Shown piece by piece: positions 1 through 8,343 of a stretch of DNA of 64,000 nucleotides. Every line of letters begins with the position of its first letter. Positions within the stretch are counted from its first letter, which is position 1. Where the stretch lies: assembly GCA_046260765.1 (NCBI GenBank), contig JBHEOO010000005.1, forward strand, positions 38,086 to 102,085, given 5' to 3'. Position numbers and translations under genes: made by a program. The notes below the pieces were generated by a model, which saw nothing but the letters and a program-made list of their open reading frames with translations, was not told the origin of the DNA and did no database searches. The stretch comes from Chromatocurvus sp046260765. Lineage in GTDB: Bacteria; Pseudomonadota; Gammaproteobacteria; Pseudomonadales; Halieaceae.

Positions 1-2
1 CG

Positions 3-347
3 GCAAGCGTGGGCCCGCGTCGACTGCGCCGCGGAGCATTGGTGATGATCTCTCCGTGGACCCTGCATCGGCACTCACGCTACTGGGATGAGCCCCATGC
101 CTTTCGTCCGGAGCGTTTCCTGCCGGAAAACGAGGACAGCATCCAGCCGGGCACTTACATCCCTTTTGGCAATGGACCTCACACTTGCGTGGGTGCCGGC
201 TTTGCACTCGCCGAAAGTATTCTGATTATCGCCCGGCTGGCACGTCGCTTCGATTTCACCGTGCAGGACCCGCAGCGGGTCCGCCCGGCGGCCAGACTGA
301 CGACGCGACCCGCGGAGCAGATTCTATGCAGGCCAGCGAGACGATGA
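3..347 (+). CDS. Cytochrome P450, C-terminal part
   Basis: This is the last ~115 residues of a cytochrome P450; the N-terminus lies before the window. The heme-binding loop FGNGPHTCVGAGFALAE is present, with the cysteine that ligates heme iron. It is preceded by the family's typical PERF-type segment (RPERFLPEN) and by a WDEP stretch. P450s are heme-thiolate monooxygenases that need an electron-transfer chain. A ferredoxin-reductase-type flavoprotein lies about 14 kb away at 14544-15770, but no ferredoxin is visible, so a functional link is only possible. The gene ends just before a 7-bp tandem array and converges on the EAL gene. The substrate cannot be told from this fragment. Confidence 0.93.
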   Translation, partial: ASVGPRRLRRGALVMISPWTLHRHSRYWDEPHAFRPERFLPENEDSIQPGTYIPFGNGPHTCVGAGFALAESILIIARLARRFDFTVQDPQRVRPAARLTTRPAEQILCRPARR

Positions 348-356
348 TGGCATATT

Positions 357-412
357 CCGTTCGCCGTTCGCCGTTCGCCGTTCGCCGTTCGCCGTTCGCC
401 GTTCGCCGTTCG
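357..412. repeat. Eight perfect copies of a 7-bp tandem repeat (CCGTTCG)
   Basis: CCGTTCG is repeated eight times without interruption, and partial matches flank the array. It fills most of the 74-bp space between the P450 stop codon and the stop codon of the convergent EAL gene. A 7-bp unit keeps no fixed reading frame and the array lies outside both genes, so it is not coding. Perfect copies suggest recent slippage and probable length variation between strains. Confidence 0.95.
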
Positions 413-421
413 CGGGAACGC

Positions 422-1195
422 CTAGCCCAGCTGAAAGGCGCTGGCAGGCACAGCGGCCACCGCCTGAAAGGCGGGACGGGCAAAGTGATAGCCTTGAAAA
501 AGATCGACGCCCATACCAACGAGCACGCTCAACTCTCCCGGCGTTTCAATACCCTCAGCAATCACCTCTATCCCGAGATCCCCACAGACCTGCAGAATAC
601 CTTTGACGATAATGCGGCGAGTACGATCGGTGTCGATATCCCGAACCAGCGCCATATCCAGCTTGATCAAGTCAGCCTGGATGTCTGCAAGCAGGTTAAG
701 ACCGGCGTAGCCGGCGCCGAAATCGTCGATTGCTGTTCTGAAGCCTGTTTGCTGGTAGTAGTTGACGATTTCTTTCAAGTGCTGCGTTCGCTCAATCTTC
801 TCTCCCTCCGTGATCTCAAAAATGATCCGGTTTGAGGGAAAGTTGTATTCCCTGGCGGCTTCCAATGTGGTGCGGATACACAGCTCTGGCTTATACACGG
901 CATTTGGCATGAAGTTGATGCTGAGAAGACTCTCAATATTGAGTTCAGCCGCCAGCCGTATGGCCTTGACACGGCAGGTCTGGTCGAATCGGTAGCGATT
1001 GCCGTCGTTGACATGGGTGAATACGGAGCCTGCTGACTCACCACCCAGGCCGCGGACCAGCGCTTCGTTCGCCCACGTCTTGCGTGTTGAAAAGCGCACA
1101 ATGGGCTGAAGTGCCATTGTGAAATCGAAGTCAAGCAGCTCACCACTGGCGCATTGTTTGCAGCCGATGTCGGCAAAGAGAGGCTCTGGATGCAT
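422..1195 (-). CDS. Stand-alone EAL-domain cyclic-di-GMP phosphodiesterase
   Basis: A 257-residue protein made almost wholly of one EAL domain, which hydrolyses cyclic di-GMP to pGpG. The signature EALVRG lies at about residue 44. Other catalytic positions also look intact: N94 in NFMPN, E117 in FEITEGE, DDFGAG at 147-152, K168, the AEGIET segment at 203-208, and Q224 in QGYHF. An active enzyme is therefore likely. A short N-terminal CKQC sits at about residues 12-15. There is no GGDEF, PAS or membrane segment, so the protein is soluble and any input must come from a partner. I chose the ATG at 1195; a TTG two codons upstream is also open, and neither has a clear ribosome site. Confidence 0.9.
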   Translation of the reverse strand: MHPEPLFADIGCKQCASGELLDFDFTMALQPIVRFSTRKTWANEALVRGLGGESAGSVFTHVNDGNRYRFDQTCRVKAIRLAAELNIESLLSINFMPNAVYKPELCIRTTLEAAREYNFPSNRIIFEITEGEKIERTQHLKEIVNYYQQTGFRTAIDDFGAGYAGLNLLADIQADLIKLDMALVRDIDTDRTRRIIVKGILQVCGDLGIEVIAEGIETPGELSVLVGMGVDLFQGYHFARPAFQAVAAVPASAFQLG

Positions 1196-1250
1196 GTTCA
1201 ATGATTTAGAGACCGAAAAAAAGCGAGAATACCGGAGTGATAGTCGGGGA

Positions 1251-2390
1251 TCAATTAAACCAGGCGATATCTCTCTGCGTGGCTTCGCCCAGCGTCAGCC
1301 GGCTGGTTAGAGCGGGCCACAGTATTTCAATGGAAAGCGGCGTCATCAGCAAAAAGGGCATTGGATCAGCGGTCGACCAGACCACATCCCTGGCCCGGCG
1401 CATTTCCCGCAGTCGGCGCAAAAACTCGGACGGCTGAAAAGCCGCCCGGTAAGCCTCGGTCAAGGTGCTGTACGCCCATTGGAATCGCATGTGAGTTGCT
1501 GCCGCAACGTTTGCAGCAGGGGCATCATCGTCAGCAGTCAATGCCGCACCCAGCGTCGCACTGTCAAAGAAGTGAATACCGCTGGTCACTCTCGGGTTAC
1601 ATTCAATAGCCCAGGCACAGCCATCAGGATCAACGATAAAATCAAAGGCGATGAAGCCAGTGTCTATCGGGTTGGCGACGAAGAAGGCGTCCAGCCAGGC
1701 GTCGATAGCGGCATGCGCATCAACGCGCTCAAAGCACACCGCAACAGTACCGGCGAAGACGGTCCCACGATAGCGCGAACGTCCCACCTCTAGACCACCA
1801 CGCAGCAGCGAGAGCGTGCTGATATGGTCTCCCCCGATGTAGCGTTGAACCAGCAGGTCTGGCGCATCACCAACCGGCTGCTGTCCCTGCTGCAATCGTT
1901 GAATGCCGATGCCCGAGCAGGCGTGGCGAGGCTTCGCGATTGTGGGCATTGCGCTGCAGAGCGCACGCCCCGGTTCGCTGGCGGCAGGAAAGGTGGGTGG
2001 AACTGACAGACTCTGCGAGTGTGCCAGCACAGCGAAAGCCAGCTTGTCGTGCAAGCGCAGCAGTGTGTCGAAGTCCGGGCAGAACAGGCGGATGGTCGAG
2101 GGCAGTGCCTCCGCGATGCAGGCAACATGCAGTGCTTCCTCGGAGACGGGAAGGACGGTCGCGACACCTTCACGCCGTATAATATCGAGCAGCTCGCGCT
2201 GAAAGGCATCGCGGTCTGTATTTGGCGCTGTAATCCGGTAACTCGACGCTACCGTGCGAGAGGGTCGGCACAGGTGCCAGCGGAAAGGGTCGGCAATAAT
2301 AACGCGGCACCCGACGGCGTGCAGCGCACGGGCCAACGCGAGGGCCTTGGGCAGGCGTCCGAGCGTAAGGAGAACGGTCTGCTGGCTCAC
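1251..2390 (-). CDS. ATP-grasp family protein of unknown substrate
   Basis: A 379-residue protein. Its N-terminus resembles a carbamoyl-phosphate-synthase/PurK-type pre-ATP-grasp Rossmann region, with TLGRLPKALALARALHAVG followed by DPF. The ATP-grasp body includes the acidic/asparagine metal-ligand segment AIECNPRVTSGIHFF near residue 260. ATP-grasp enzymes join a carboxylate to an amine, thiol or similar group through an acyl phosphate. The substrate is unknown. The gene follows the methyltransferase at 2409-3257 on the same strand after 18 bp, so the two are probably co-transcribed and may act on one metabolite. The start is a GTG at 2390 without a strong ribosome site. Confidence 0.8.
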   Translation of the reverse strand: MSQQTVLLTLGRLPKALALARALHAVGCRVIIADPFRWHLCRPSRTVASSYRITAPNTDRDAFQRELLDIIRREGVATVLPVSEEALHVACIAEALPSTIRLFCPDFDTLLRLHDKLAFAVLAHSQSLSVPPTFPAASEPGRALCSAMPTIAKPRHACSGIGIQRLQQGQQPVGDAPDLLVQRYIGGDHISTLSLLRGGLEVGRSRYRGTVFAGTVAVCFERVDAHAAIDAWLDAFFVANPIDTGFIAFDFIVDPDGCAWAIECNPRVTSGIHFFDSATLGAALTADDDAPAANVAAATHMRFQWAYSTLTEAYRAAFQPSEFLRRLREMRRARDVVWSTADPMPFLLMTPLSIEILWPALTSRLTLGEATQRDIAWFN

Positions 2391-2408
2391 CAGTGACGGC
2401 TGCTTGCG

Positions 2409-3257
2409 TCAGGCGCGCGCGGTAATGAACCACACCGCGCCGGGCAGGCACAGCTGCTGGTCGCGGTAATAGGGCGCGAGCGCTTCGAGGCTCGCTGCGT
2501 GGACACGGTCCCGAGTGGCGTCGTCGGCGTCCGCCAGCAGGCGGCCTACAGGTCCGATGTTGATCACTTCCCGGGCTGACGTCTCCAGATCCTGGCCGGG
2601 CGTCCAGCACATCTGCACCGGATGTGGATGTACGTTTATATTGCTGAAAGCGGCGCTCTCGAGAACGCTGCGAACGCGCTCTGCTTCGGCGAAGGCGAAG
2701 GGGCCGGGCGCCTGTGGATCCCCCCGCTCCGGGGCGGGGAGATGCTGCAGCGCGGCAGAGAGGGGGACGGCCACCCAGGGGTTGTGTTGAAGAGCCTGCC
2801 AGCAACAGAACGCGAGCGGTGCGCCGGCCTGCAGCGCCCGGTGCAGATTGCCGAACGCTGCTACCGGATCGTCAAAGAACATCACGCCAAAGCGTGAGAA
2901 CAGGCCGTCAAACTCGCTCTGCGCAAAGGGATGTATGGCAGCGTCCGCCCGGATGAATTCAACATGCCGTCCTGTGCCTGGCGTGGCCGCGAGTCGCCGC
3001 TGCGCGACTTCAAGCAGCGGTTCCGAGATGTCAACGCCGACGATTTCGGCACCATCGCGCAGTGCGTCAGCGAGCATCAGTGTTTCGCTGCCACCGCCAC
3101 AGCCCACGTCAATCATACGGCGGCACGCTGACAAATCGATATGCTGCAACAGGTCTGAGGCAATCGGCTGCAGCATGGCGGACATCATGTTATCTTTCTG
3201 CGCCCATTTACGGCCAGCGTCGCCGTTCCAATAGGCAATCTGCTCTTCATTGGACAT
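2409..3257 (-). CDS. Class I SAM-dependent methyltransferase
   Basis: A 282-residue soluble protein with the SAM-binding glycine motif DVGCGGGSETL near residue 51, the acidic loop GVDISEPLLEVA and a motif resembling FSRFGVMFFDDP. The overall layout resembles UbiE/Methyltransf_11-type enzymes acting on small molecules. The C-terminal third is less conserved and gives no clue to substrate. It is the first gene of a likely two-gene operon with the ATP-grasp protein. The start ATG at 3257 is preceded by a GAGGAGA-type ribosome site on the minus strand (TCTCCTC on the plus strand). Confidence 0.85.
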   Translation of the reverse strand: MSNEEQIAYWNGDAGRKWAQKDNMMSAMLQPIASDLLQHIDLSACRRMIDVGCGGGSETLMLADALRDGAEIVGVDISEPLLEVAQRRLAATPGTGRHVEFIRADAAIHPFAQSEFDGLFSRFGVMFFDDPVAAFGNLHRALQAGAPLAFCCWQALQHNPWVAVPLSAALQHLPAPERGDPQAPGPFAFAEAERVRSVLESAAFSNINVHPHPVQMCWTPGQDLETSAREVINIGPVGRLLADADDATRDRVHAASLEALAPYYRDQQLCLPGAVWFITARA

Positions 3258-3460
3258 GGGTTCTCCTCTAGGGGTGTGTTCAGATCAGCGGACGCCATCA
3301 CGCTTCACGCGGCGGTCTCGGGAAGGGACGGGTGGCGGTATCCGTGTTCGCGCAAGAGCAGTATACGCATCCCGATGCCGGGTCCCAAGCGGTCGTCGTT
3401 CTCTCGGTTCATGCCTGGGTTGGTGTGCACTGAACTCGAGGGGATTGGTCTTTTTTCGCC

Positions 3461-3490
3461 TTGTCCACCCTCCCCTGACCCCGGTAATAT
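3461..3490 (+). promoter_or_regulatory. Candidate sigma-70 promoter for the MFS gene
   Basis: A TTGTCC -35 box and a TAATAT -10 box are separated by 18 bp. They lie upstream of the MFS start at 3517 in the 259-bp gap that separates it from the divergent methyltransferase. No other convincing site was seen in this gap. Confidence 0.35.
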
Positions 3491-3516
3491 TACATATACT
3501 TTCGGGTTTCGCCGTC

Positions 3517-4809
3517 ATGTCTTCCCGCACTGTCATATCCCTGTGGCCCCTTTTTTTTGGCCTGTCTCTCGTAGGTCTTGCGGCCGGTGTGCAGGGCACG
3601 CTGCTGGGTTATCGCGCCGAGGTCGAAGGCTTCGACGATGCATTGATCGGGCTGCTCATGTCGGCGTATTTCGCTGGCTTCCTGCTGGGGTCCGTGCTGG
3701 CGCCGCAACTGATTGATCGGGTCGGTCACATCCGGACATTTGCCGCCGTTTCTGCATTGGCCTCCGTCACCATTCTTGTGCACGGCAGCTTTATAGAGCC
3801 CTGGACCTGGTCGGCGATGCGCCTGGTGACTGGCTTCGCCTTTTCCTGCATTTATGTCGTGACTGAGAGCTGGTTGAACGAAGCCGCTACCAACGAAAGC
3901 CGCGGACGCATCCTTGCGGTTTACATGGTTATTCTGCTCGGCGGCACCTGCGCGGGGCAGTTCATGCTCAACCTTGCCGATCCTGCCGGCCTTACCCTGT
4001 TTGTGCTGGTGTCGATCATGGTCAGCGTAGCGGCTATTCCCATTCTCATGACGGTGATGCGCACCCCGGCGCCGGAGGCTTTCGAACGTGTGAGTGTCAT
4101 GCATCTCTGGCGACGGGCGAAAATGGGCGTTATCGGGCTAGTGCTGATTCAGTGGTGCTCGAGCATGGTCTTCGGTATGGGCGCGGTCTATGCGGCGAAG
4201 ATGTCACTGAGTGCTCATGAGGTTGCGCTGTTCATGGGTGCGATAATGGGTGGCGCGATGATCGTACAGTGGCCGCTGGGTCAGCTCTCTGATCGCATCG
4301 ATCGCCGCTGGGTGATGGGCGGTGCCAGCCTCATCGCCGTCGCCGCCGGTGTCTATGCCAGCACACAGATGCAGGCAGGGTGGCCGCTTTACCTGAGCGC
4401 TCTGGTCTTTGGCGGCTTCAGCCTGTCCCAGTATTCCCTGGTGGTGTCCTCCATTCACGACCACCTGCGGCCATCGGAAATGACTCCGGCCAGTGGCACC
4501 ATCGTGATGCTCTCGGGCCTCGTCTGCGTAACGGGTCCCATAACAGTCTCCTTCGCCCTGCAATGGTTCGGCTTGCAAAGCTTCTTCCTGCTCATGTCGG
4601 GGATTCTTCTGCTCATGGCGGTTATCAGCATTTATCGCGTTATCACCATTCCGGCGTTGCCGGCCGAGTACAAGGCGCACCTCGTGCTGCAGACGCCGGT
4701 TTCTCCGGTGGGGTCCGTGCTGCACCCTGAGGAAAAGGAGGTGTCGCAGCGACTCGTAGAGCCCGTGGAAACCCAGGCTACGGCTGTCTATAACGATCGT
4801 GCCGCGTAG
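3517..4809 (+). CDS. MFS permease, YcaD-like
   Basis: A 430-residue inner-membrane protein with about twelve hydrophobic segments in two halves of six, as usual for the major facilitator superfamily. The loop after helix 2 reads LAPQLIDRVGHIRTF and the loop after helix 8 reads GQLSDRIDRR, both typical MFS cytoplasmic-loop signatures. The segment CIYVVTESWLNE resembles the YcaD/CynX-like branch. The open frame extends upstream to 3250, but that extension has no MFS character, so the ATG at 3517, where the first helix begins, is preferred. The substrate is unknown. It stands alone on the plus strand and converges on the methyltransferase at 4857-5492. Confidence 0.88.
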   Translation: MSSRTVISLWPLFFGLSLVGLAAGVQGTLLGYRAEVEGFDDALIGLLMSAYFAGFLLGSVLAPQLIDRVGHIRTFAAVSALASVTILVHGSFIEPWTWSAMRLVTGFAFSCIYVVTESWLNEAATNESRGRILAVYMVILLGGTCAGQFMLNLADPAGLTLFVLVSIMVSVAAIPILMTVMRTPAPEAFERVSVMHLWRRAKMGVIGLVLIQWCSSMVFGMGAVYAAKMSLSAHEVALFMGAIMGGAMIVQWPLGQLSDRIDRRWVMGGASLIAVAAGVYASTQMQAGWPLYLSALVFGGFSLSQYSLVVSSIHDHLRPSEMTPASGTIVMLSGLVCVTGPITVSFALQWFGLQSFFLLMSGILLLMAVISIYRVITIPALPAEYKAHLVLQTPVSPVGSVLHPEEKEVSQRLVEPVETQATAVYNDRAA

Positions 4810-4834
4810 GTCGGGCCGCGTAGATCGGGCCGCC
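4801..4834. repeat. 14-bp tandem repeat, about 2.4 copies
   Basis: The 14-bp unit GCCGCGTAGGTCGG is followed by a copy with one change (GCCGCGTAGATCGG) and a partial third copy. It begins inside the last codons of the MFS gene and fills much of the short convergent space before 4857. The period matches other arrays in this window (20714-20753 and 36107-36162). Confidence 0.8.
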
Positions 4835-4856
4835 AAAACCCCATTCGCTTCAGCGC

Positions 4857-5492
4857 TTACGCCGGCGACCTGTTCCTGAAAAGGAATTCCAGGCGCCCAT
4901 CACTGTGAAGCACCCCGTGATCAATGGTCAGTGGACTCATTGAGTCGTTGACATACTTGCGTGTGTGCAGGTAGAGCGATGCGGGGTCGGTGGCCACCAC
5001 TCGAAGCGTGGAGGCATCGGTCACGCCAAGATGACGCACTGCGCTTTCCACACTGCGCTTGTGCAACATGAAGCCGTGACCACGAAATCCATCATTGGTA
5101 TGCCTGCGGATGAAGCCGAGCAGCGCGGGTAGGGCGCGCGCCGGGACCAGGTTCAGCATGTCCCAAAGCAGAACCAGATCGAAGCCTTGTCCGGCTATTT
5201 CGGGGAAGGCGGCGTCAAAGTCGTCTGCCGTCACCTCAGCGGGTTTATCGCCCTCTGCATCGGCGCGTATTTCCTTTGCCTTGGCGATCAGGATGTCGCT
5301 GGCATCGAGCACCTGCAGACGGCACGGTAATTCGCTGTAAAACGCGAGGCTGTGGCGATTGGCACGGCCGAAATCAAGAATTCGCAGGTGTCTCGTCGCA
5401 GATAGAGCCGTCTCACCGAGCAACATGGGCAGCAGCCGGCTCTGCAGGTCGGGTGTCGGGGGCGGGCGTTTTCGCAGGGCGAGCGCCATCAA
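4857..5492 (-). CDS. Methyltransferase-like protein downstream of bactofilin
   Basis: A 211-residue soluble protein with a class I methyltransferase-like fold. RHLRILDFGRANRHSLAFY stands where the SAM-binding motif I is expected, followed by LQVLDASD (motif II acidic residue) and FDLVLLWDMLNLV (motif IV). Motif I lacks the usual GxGxG (GRAN instead), so SAM binding may be altered. It begins 24 bp after the bactofilin gene and is probably co-transcribed with it. A role tied to the cell envelope or cytoskeleton is only an inference from that position. Confidence 0.7.
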   Translation of the reverse strand: MMALALRKRPPPTPDLQSRLLPMLLGETALSATRHLRILDFGRANRHSLAFYSELPCRLQVLDASDILIAKAKEIRADAEGDKPAEVTADDFDAAFPEIAGQGFDLVLLWDMLNLVPARALPALLGFIRRHTNDGFRGHGFMLHKRSVESAVRHLGVTDASTLRVVATDPASLYLHTRKYVNDSMSPLTIDHGVLHSDGRLEFLFRNRSPA

Positions 5493-5516
5493 TGTCTCTC
5501 TCGGCCCTGTGCGTGG

Positions 5517-6050
5517 TTACCCTGCCTTGCTGGCTGCTGCCTGATCGGCAGATTTTGGCTGCTGCTGGGCGGGTGTCGATGCTGTCGGGCGCTGTTGTCC
5601 TGCGGCCGTACCTTTGGCTGGACCTCCCATATCGATGCTGCCTTTGAACCGACCGCCATCCTCAAGCATGACGCGTGGTGAGGAGACGTTGCCCTGGACG
5701 TTGCCGGTAGTGGTGATCACGACACGCTCCTGGCCGACGATATCGCCCTGTACCTCGCCTTCAATGCGAATGGTCTTGGCCTCGATATTTGCCTGCACTC
5801 GCCCGGAATTACCGATCACGAGCTCGTTGTCCACCAGCTTTACGGTGCCATTGACTTCACCTTCAATAAGCAGGTCCTCGCTGCTCTCGATGTCGCCCGT
5901 GACCTTGACTTTCGCACCAATCATGGCAATTGCCTCGCTGACTTCAGTTGGAGTTGGAACCGGTTTGCGCTCAATCGTGGGGGGCTTCTCGCTGGCTTTT
6001 GCCGGCGTCTCGGGCGCTACTTCTGCTTTTGAACTTTTGCGTTCAAACAT
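5517..6050 (-). CDS. Bactofilin (polymer-forming cytoskeletal protein)
   Basis: A 177-residue protein. Residues about 1-40 are a Lys/Pro/Glu-rich flexible tail. Residues about 45-145 are a bactofilin beta-helix with the repeating pattern of VTGDIESSEDLLIEGEVNG, VQANIEAKTIRIEGEVQG and VQGNVSSPRVMLEDG. The C-terminus is Ala/Gln/Pro-rich. Bactofilins polymerise without nucleotides into membrane-associated scaffolds for cell-wall or appendage machinery. The start at 6050 is preceded by an AAGGGA ribosome site. The open frame continues upstream to 6254 but loses all resemblance to the family there. Confidence 0.94.
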   Translation of the reverse strand: MFERKSSKAEVAPETPAKASEKPPTIERKPVPTPTEVSEAIAMIGAKVKVTGDIESSEDLLIEGEVNGTVKLVDNELVIGNSGRVQANIEAKTIRIEGEVQGDIVGQERVVITTTGNVQGNVSSPRVMLEDGGRFKGSIDMGGPAKGTAAGQQRPTASTPAQQQPKSADQAAASKAG

Positions 6051-6121
6051 GGCACTGATTTCCCTTGAATGACTATATCCCGAGCGCTGCAGCGGGCACA
6101 ACGTGATCTTGCCGAGTGCCT

Positions 6122-6250
6122 TCATGCTAGATGAGGTGCAGCGAAGGTGCAAACGTAAAGAGCCTTGTAGAGAGCTACGTAAAGGGCGCCGCCGCAGGCA
6201 AGACCGCTCAGTGCGGCGACCACAGTCATGTGTATCAGCGCTCGTTTCAT
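6122..6250 (-). CDS. Possible 42-residue hydrophobic small protein
   Basis: In the 306-bp gap between bactofilin and DUF885 no. 1 the minus strand can encode a 42-residue peptide. It starts MKRALIHMTVVAALSGLACG, followed by a second hydrophobic stretch (ALYVALYKALYV). Together they look like one or two membrane-spanning segments. The ribosome site is weak. The remainder of this gap shows nothing recognisable. Chance is a real alternative at this length. Confidence 0.25.
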   Translation of the reverse strand: MKRALIHMTVVAALSGLACGGALYVALYKALYVCTFAAPHLA

Positions 6251-6356
6251 CCATCAGACGTGGGCATCCTGTTTGCCCATCTGGGATTGAGTTGCTCGCC
6301 TGCCTGTAATAAGTTCCACGCTACGCCAGGACGGCCAGACAGGTATTGGAGGCAGC

Positions 6357-8159
6357 ATGAACGCCAGCAGGACAGATTCTCTCGGCGCGACCTTGATTGC
6401 GTTGACCGTGTTGTGCGGCTTTTTCGGCGCAAACCTCGGCGGTGAGGTCGCCGCGCAGGACAGACTCTCTGCCGATGAGCAACTGCGGCAACTCTACGAA
6501 ACGGAGTTTGCCTGGCGACAGCACGAAATGGGCAAGATCAGGACTGAGTCTGGTGACTGGGTGGATGCTGACCGATGGCCTGATGTCAGTGCCGCAGCCC
6601 AGGCGCGTCGTCTAGAGTACTGGGATGCGGCACTCGAGCAGCTGGCTCGCATACCTCGAGACCAACTCAGCGCTGAGGAAGTGATCAACGCCGAGGTGTT
6701 CGAGCAGATCATCACGTCGCGCGCCTCAAACCTTCGTTTCCGCACCTATGAAGCGCCGTTGAACTCTGACTCTTTCTTCTGGACTGGCCTGCATCCGCGT
6801 ATGGGTGGCTTCGATGATGCGCAGGCCTATCGCCGCTACCTGGGGCGCCTTGAGGACCTTCCGCGTTATTTTCAGCAGCACACGGCGAACATGCGCGAGG
6901 GTCTCGCGCGTGGTTATAGCGTCCCCGCGGTGACCCTGACGGGGCGGGAACAGTCCATTCTGCCTTACCGCGCGTCGGGCAAGGAGAATCCGTTCTACGC
7001 GCCGCTGGAGTCCATGCCTTCGCGTATCAGTGAGGCAGAGCAGGCTGCGCTGCGGGAACAGGCGCTGGAGGCAATTCAGACCGCAGTCGCACCGGCCTAC
7101 ACAGCCCTGTTCGAGTTCATGCAGAAAGAGTATCTGCCGGGAGCGCGTGACGAACTCGCCGCGATGAGTCTGCCCGACGGTGAAGCCTTTTACCTGGCGC
7201 AGATTCGCGAATACACAACGCTGGATCTGACCCCGGAACAGATACATGAGCAGGGTCTTGCCGAGGTCGCAAGGATCTGGGCTGAGATGCAGCAGATCCG
7301 CGACGAAGTGGCGTTCGACGGTGACATGGCGGCATTTTTTGAGTTCCTGCGGACTGACCCACAGTTCTACGCGAAGACGCCCGCTGAGTTGCTGGGAGTC
7401 TCCTCTTATGTTGCCAAACGCATGGACGGCAGGCTTGCCGAGACGCTGGGCTTTCTGCCACGCAGACGCTTCACCCTGTTACCTGTACCCGATGCCATTG
7501 CCCCCTTTTACACCGCTGGGCGCGGCGGCCTGAATTCCTGTCTGATGAACACGTATGACCTGCCGTCCCGCCCACTGTTTACCATTCCCGCGCTGACGCT
7601 TCACGAGTGCGCACCGGGACACGCGTTACAGGCCGCTATCTCCCGGGAGGCACCCGGAGATATTCCCGAGTTTCGGGCGCGCAATTATTTCTCGGGTTAC
7701 GGAGAAGGCTGGGGCCTCTACACCGAGTGGCTGGGCAGTAAAATGGGAATATACCAGACGCCGTATGAGGAGTTCGGTCGTCTGTCTTACGAAATGTGGC
7801 GGGCCTGCCGGCTGGTTATTGATACTGGCGTGCACTACTACGGATGGTCACGGGAGCAGGCCCAGGATTACCTGCGACGGCATTCGGCGCTGTCCGAACA
7901 CGAGCTCACGACGGAGGTCGATCGCTACATCTCCTGGCCCGGTCAGGCCCTTGCCTACAAGCTGGGCGAAATGCTGATCCGCCGCAAGCGTGCCGAGGCA
8001 GAAGAGGCCCTGGGCGCCGCCTTCGACCAGCGCTATTTCCACGATGTGATCCTCGGGCTGCGCTCGGTGCCGCTGTCCGTGCTCGAGAGCGAGCTGGATC
8101 GTTGGGTCGCCGACGGTGGGCAGAACCCCTACGCTGATGTCGAGTGGCTGCAGCGCTGA
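6357..8159 (+). CDS. DUF885 family protein no. 1 (probable zinc peptidase-like, exported)
   Basis: A 600-residue protein with a Sec-type signal peptide (hydrophobic residues about 10-30, likely cleavage after VAA) and a GGAGG ribosome site six bases before ATG. The DUF885 metal-binding signature is intact: HECAPGH at residues 416-422, and the downstream glutamate in GEGWGLYTE near residue 450, as in gluzincin-type peptidases. The C-terminal WPGQALAYKLGE motif is also typical. This copy has the full canonical DUF885 layout and is the only one of four in the window with a complete HExxPGH site. A periplasmic peptidase role is an inference; few family members are characterised. Confidence 0.9.
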   Translation: MNASRTDSLGATLIALTVLCGFFGANLGGEVAAQDRLSADEQLRQLYETEFAWRQHEMGKIRTESGDWVDADRWPDVSAAAQARRLEYWDAALEQLARIPRDQLSAEEVINAEVFEQIITSRASNLRFRTYEAPLNSDSFFWTGLHPRMGGFDDAQAYRRYLGRLEDLPRYFQQHTANMREGLARGYSVPAVTLTGREQSILPYRASGKENPFYAPLESMPSRISEAEQAALREQALEAIQTAVAPAYTALFEFMQKEYLPGARDELAAMSLPDGEAFYLAQIREYTTLDLTPEQIHEQGLAEVARIWAEMQQIRDEVAFDGDMAAFFEFLRTDPQFYAKTPAELLGVSSYVAKRMDGRLAETLGFLPRRRFTLLPVPDAIAPFYTAGRGGLNSCLMNTYDLPSRPLFTIPALTLHECAPGHALQAAISREAPGDIPEFRARNYFSGYGEGWGLYTEWLGSKMGIYQTPYEEFGRLSYEMWRACRLVIDTGVHYYGWSREQAQDYLRRHSALSEHELTTEVDRYISWPGQALAYKLGEMLIRRKRAEAEEALGAAFDQRYFHDVILGLRSVPLSVLESELDRWVADGGQNPYADVEWLQR

Positions 8160-8343
8160 ATGTCCTGAGAGCCACGTCCTGTCGAACAGAGGGAATTCAG
8201 GTTGTGGTCCGGGGAACGCTTCTCGAGTGAAGTAGTCTGATGCAGTGGAACGACCGTAACTGTTTCGCAAGAATACAGTGCTATGCTGACTCGCAGCAAA
8301 AGCGCCTCAGCCACTTCACGATGGAAAGCCTGTCAGGAATACG

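Noticed and set aside
357..412. Possible CRISPR array
   Set aside because: The unit is only 7 bp with no spacers and no cas genes are in the window; it is a simple tandem repeat.
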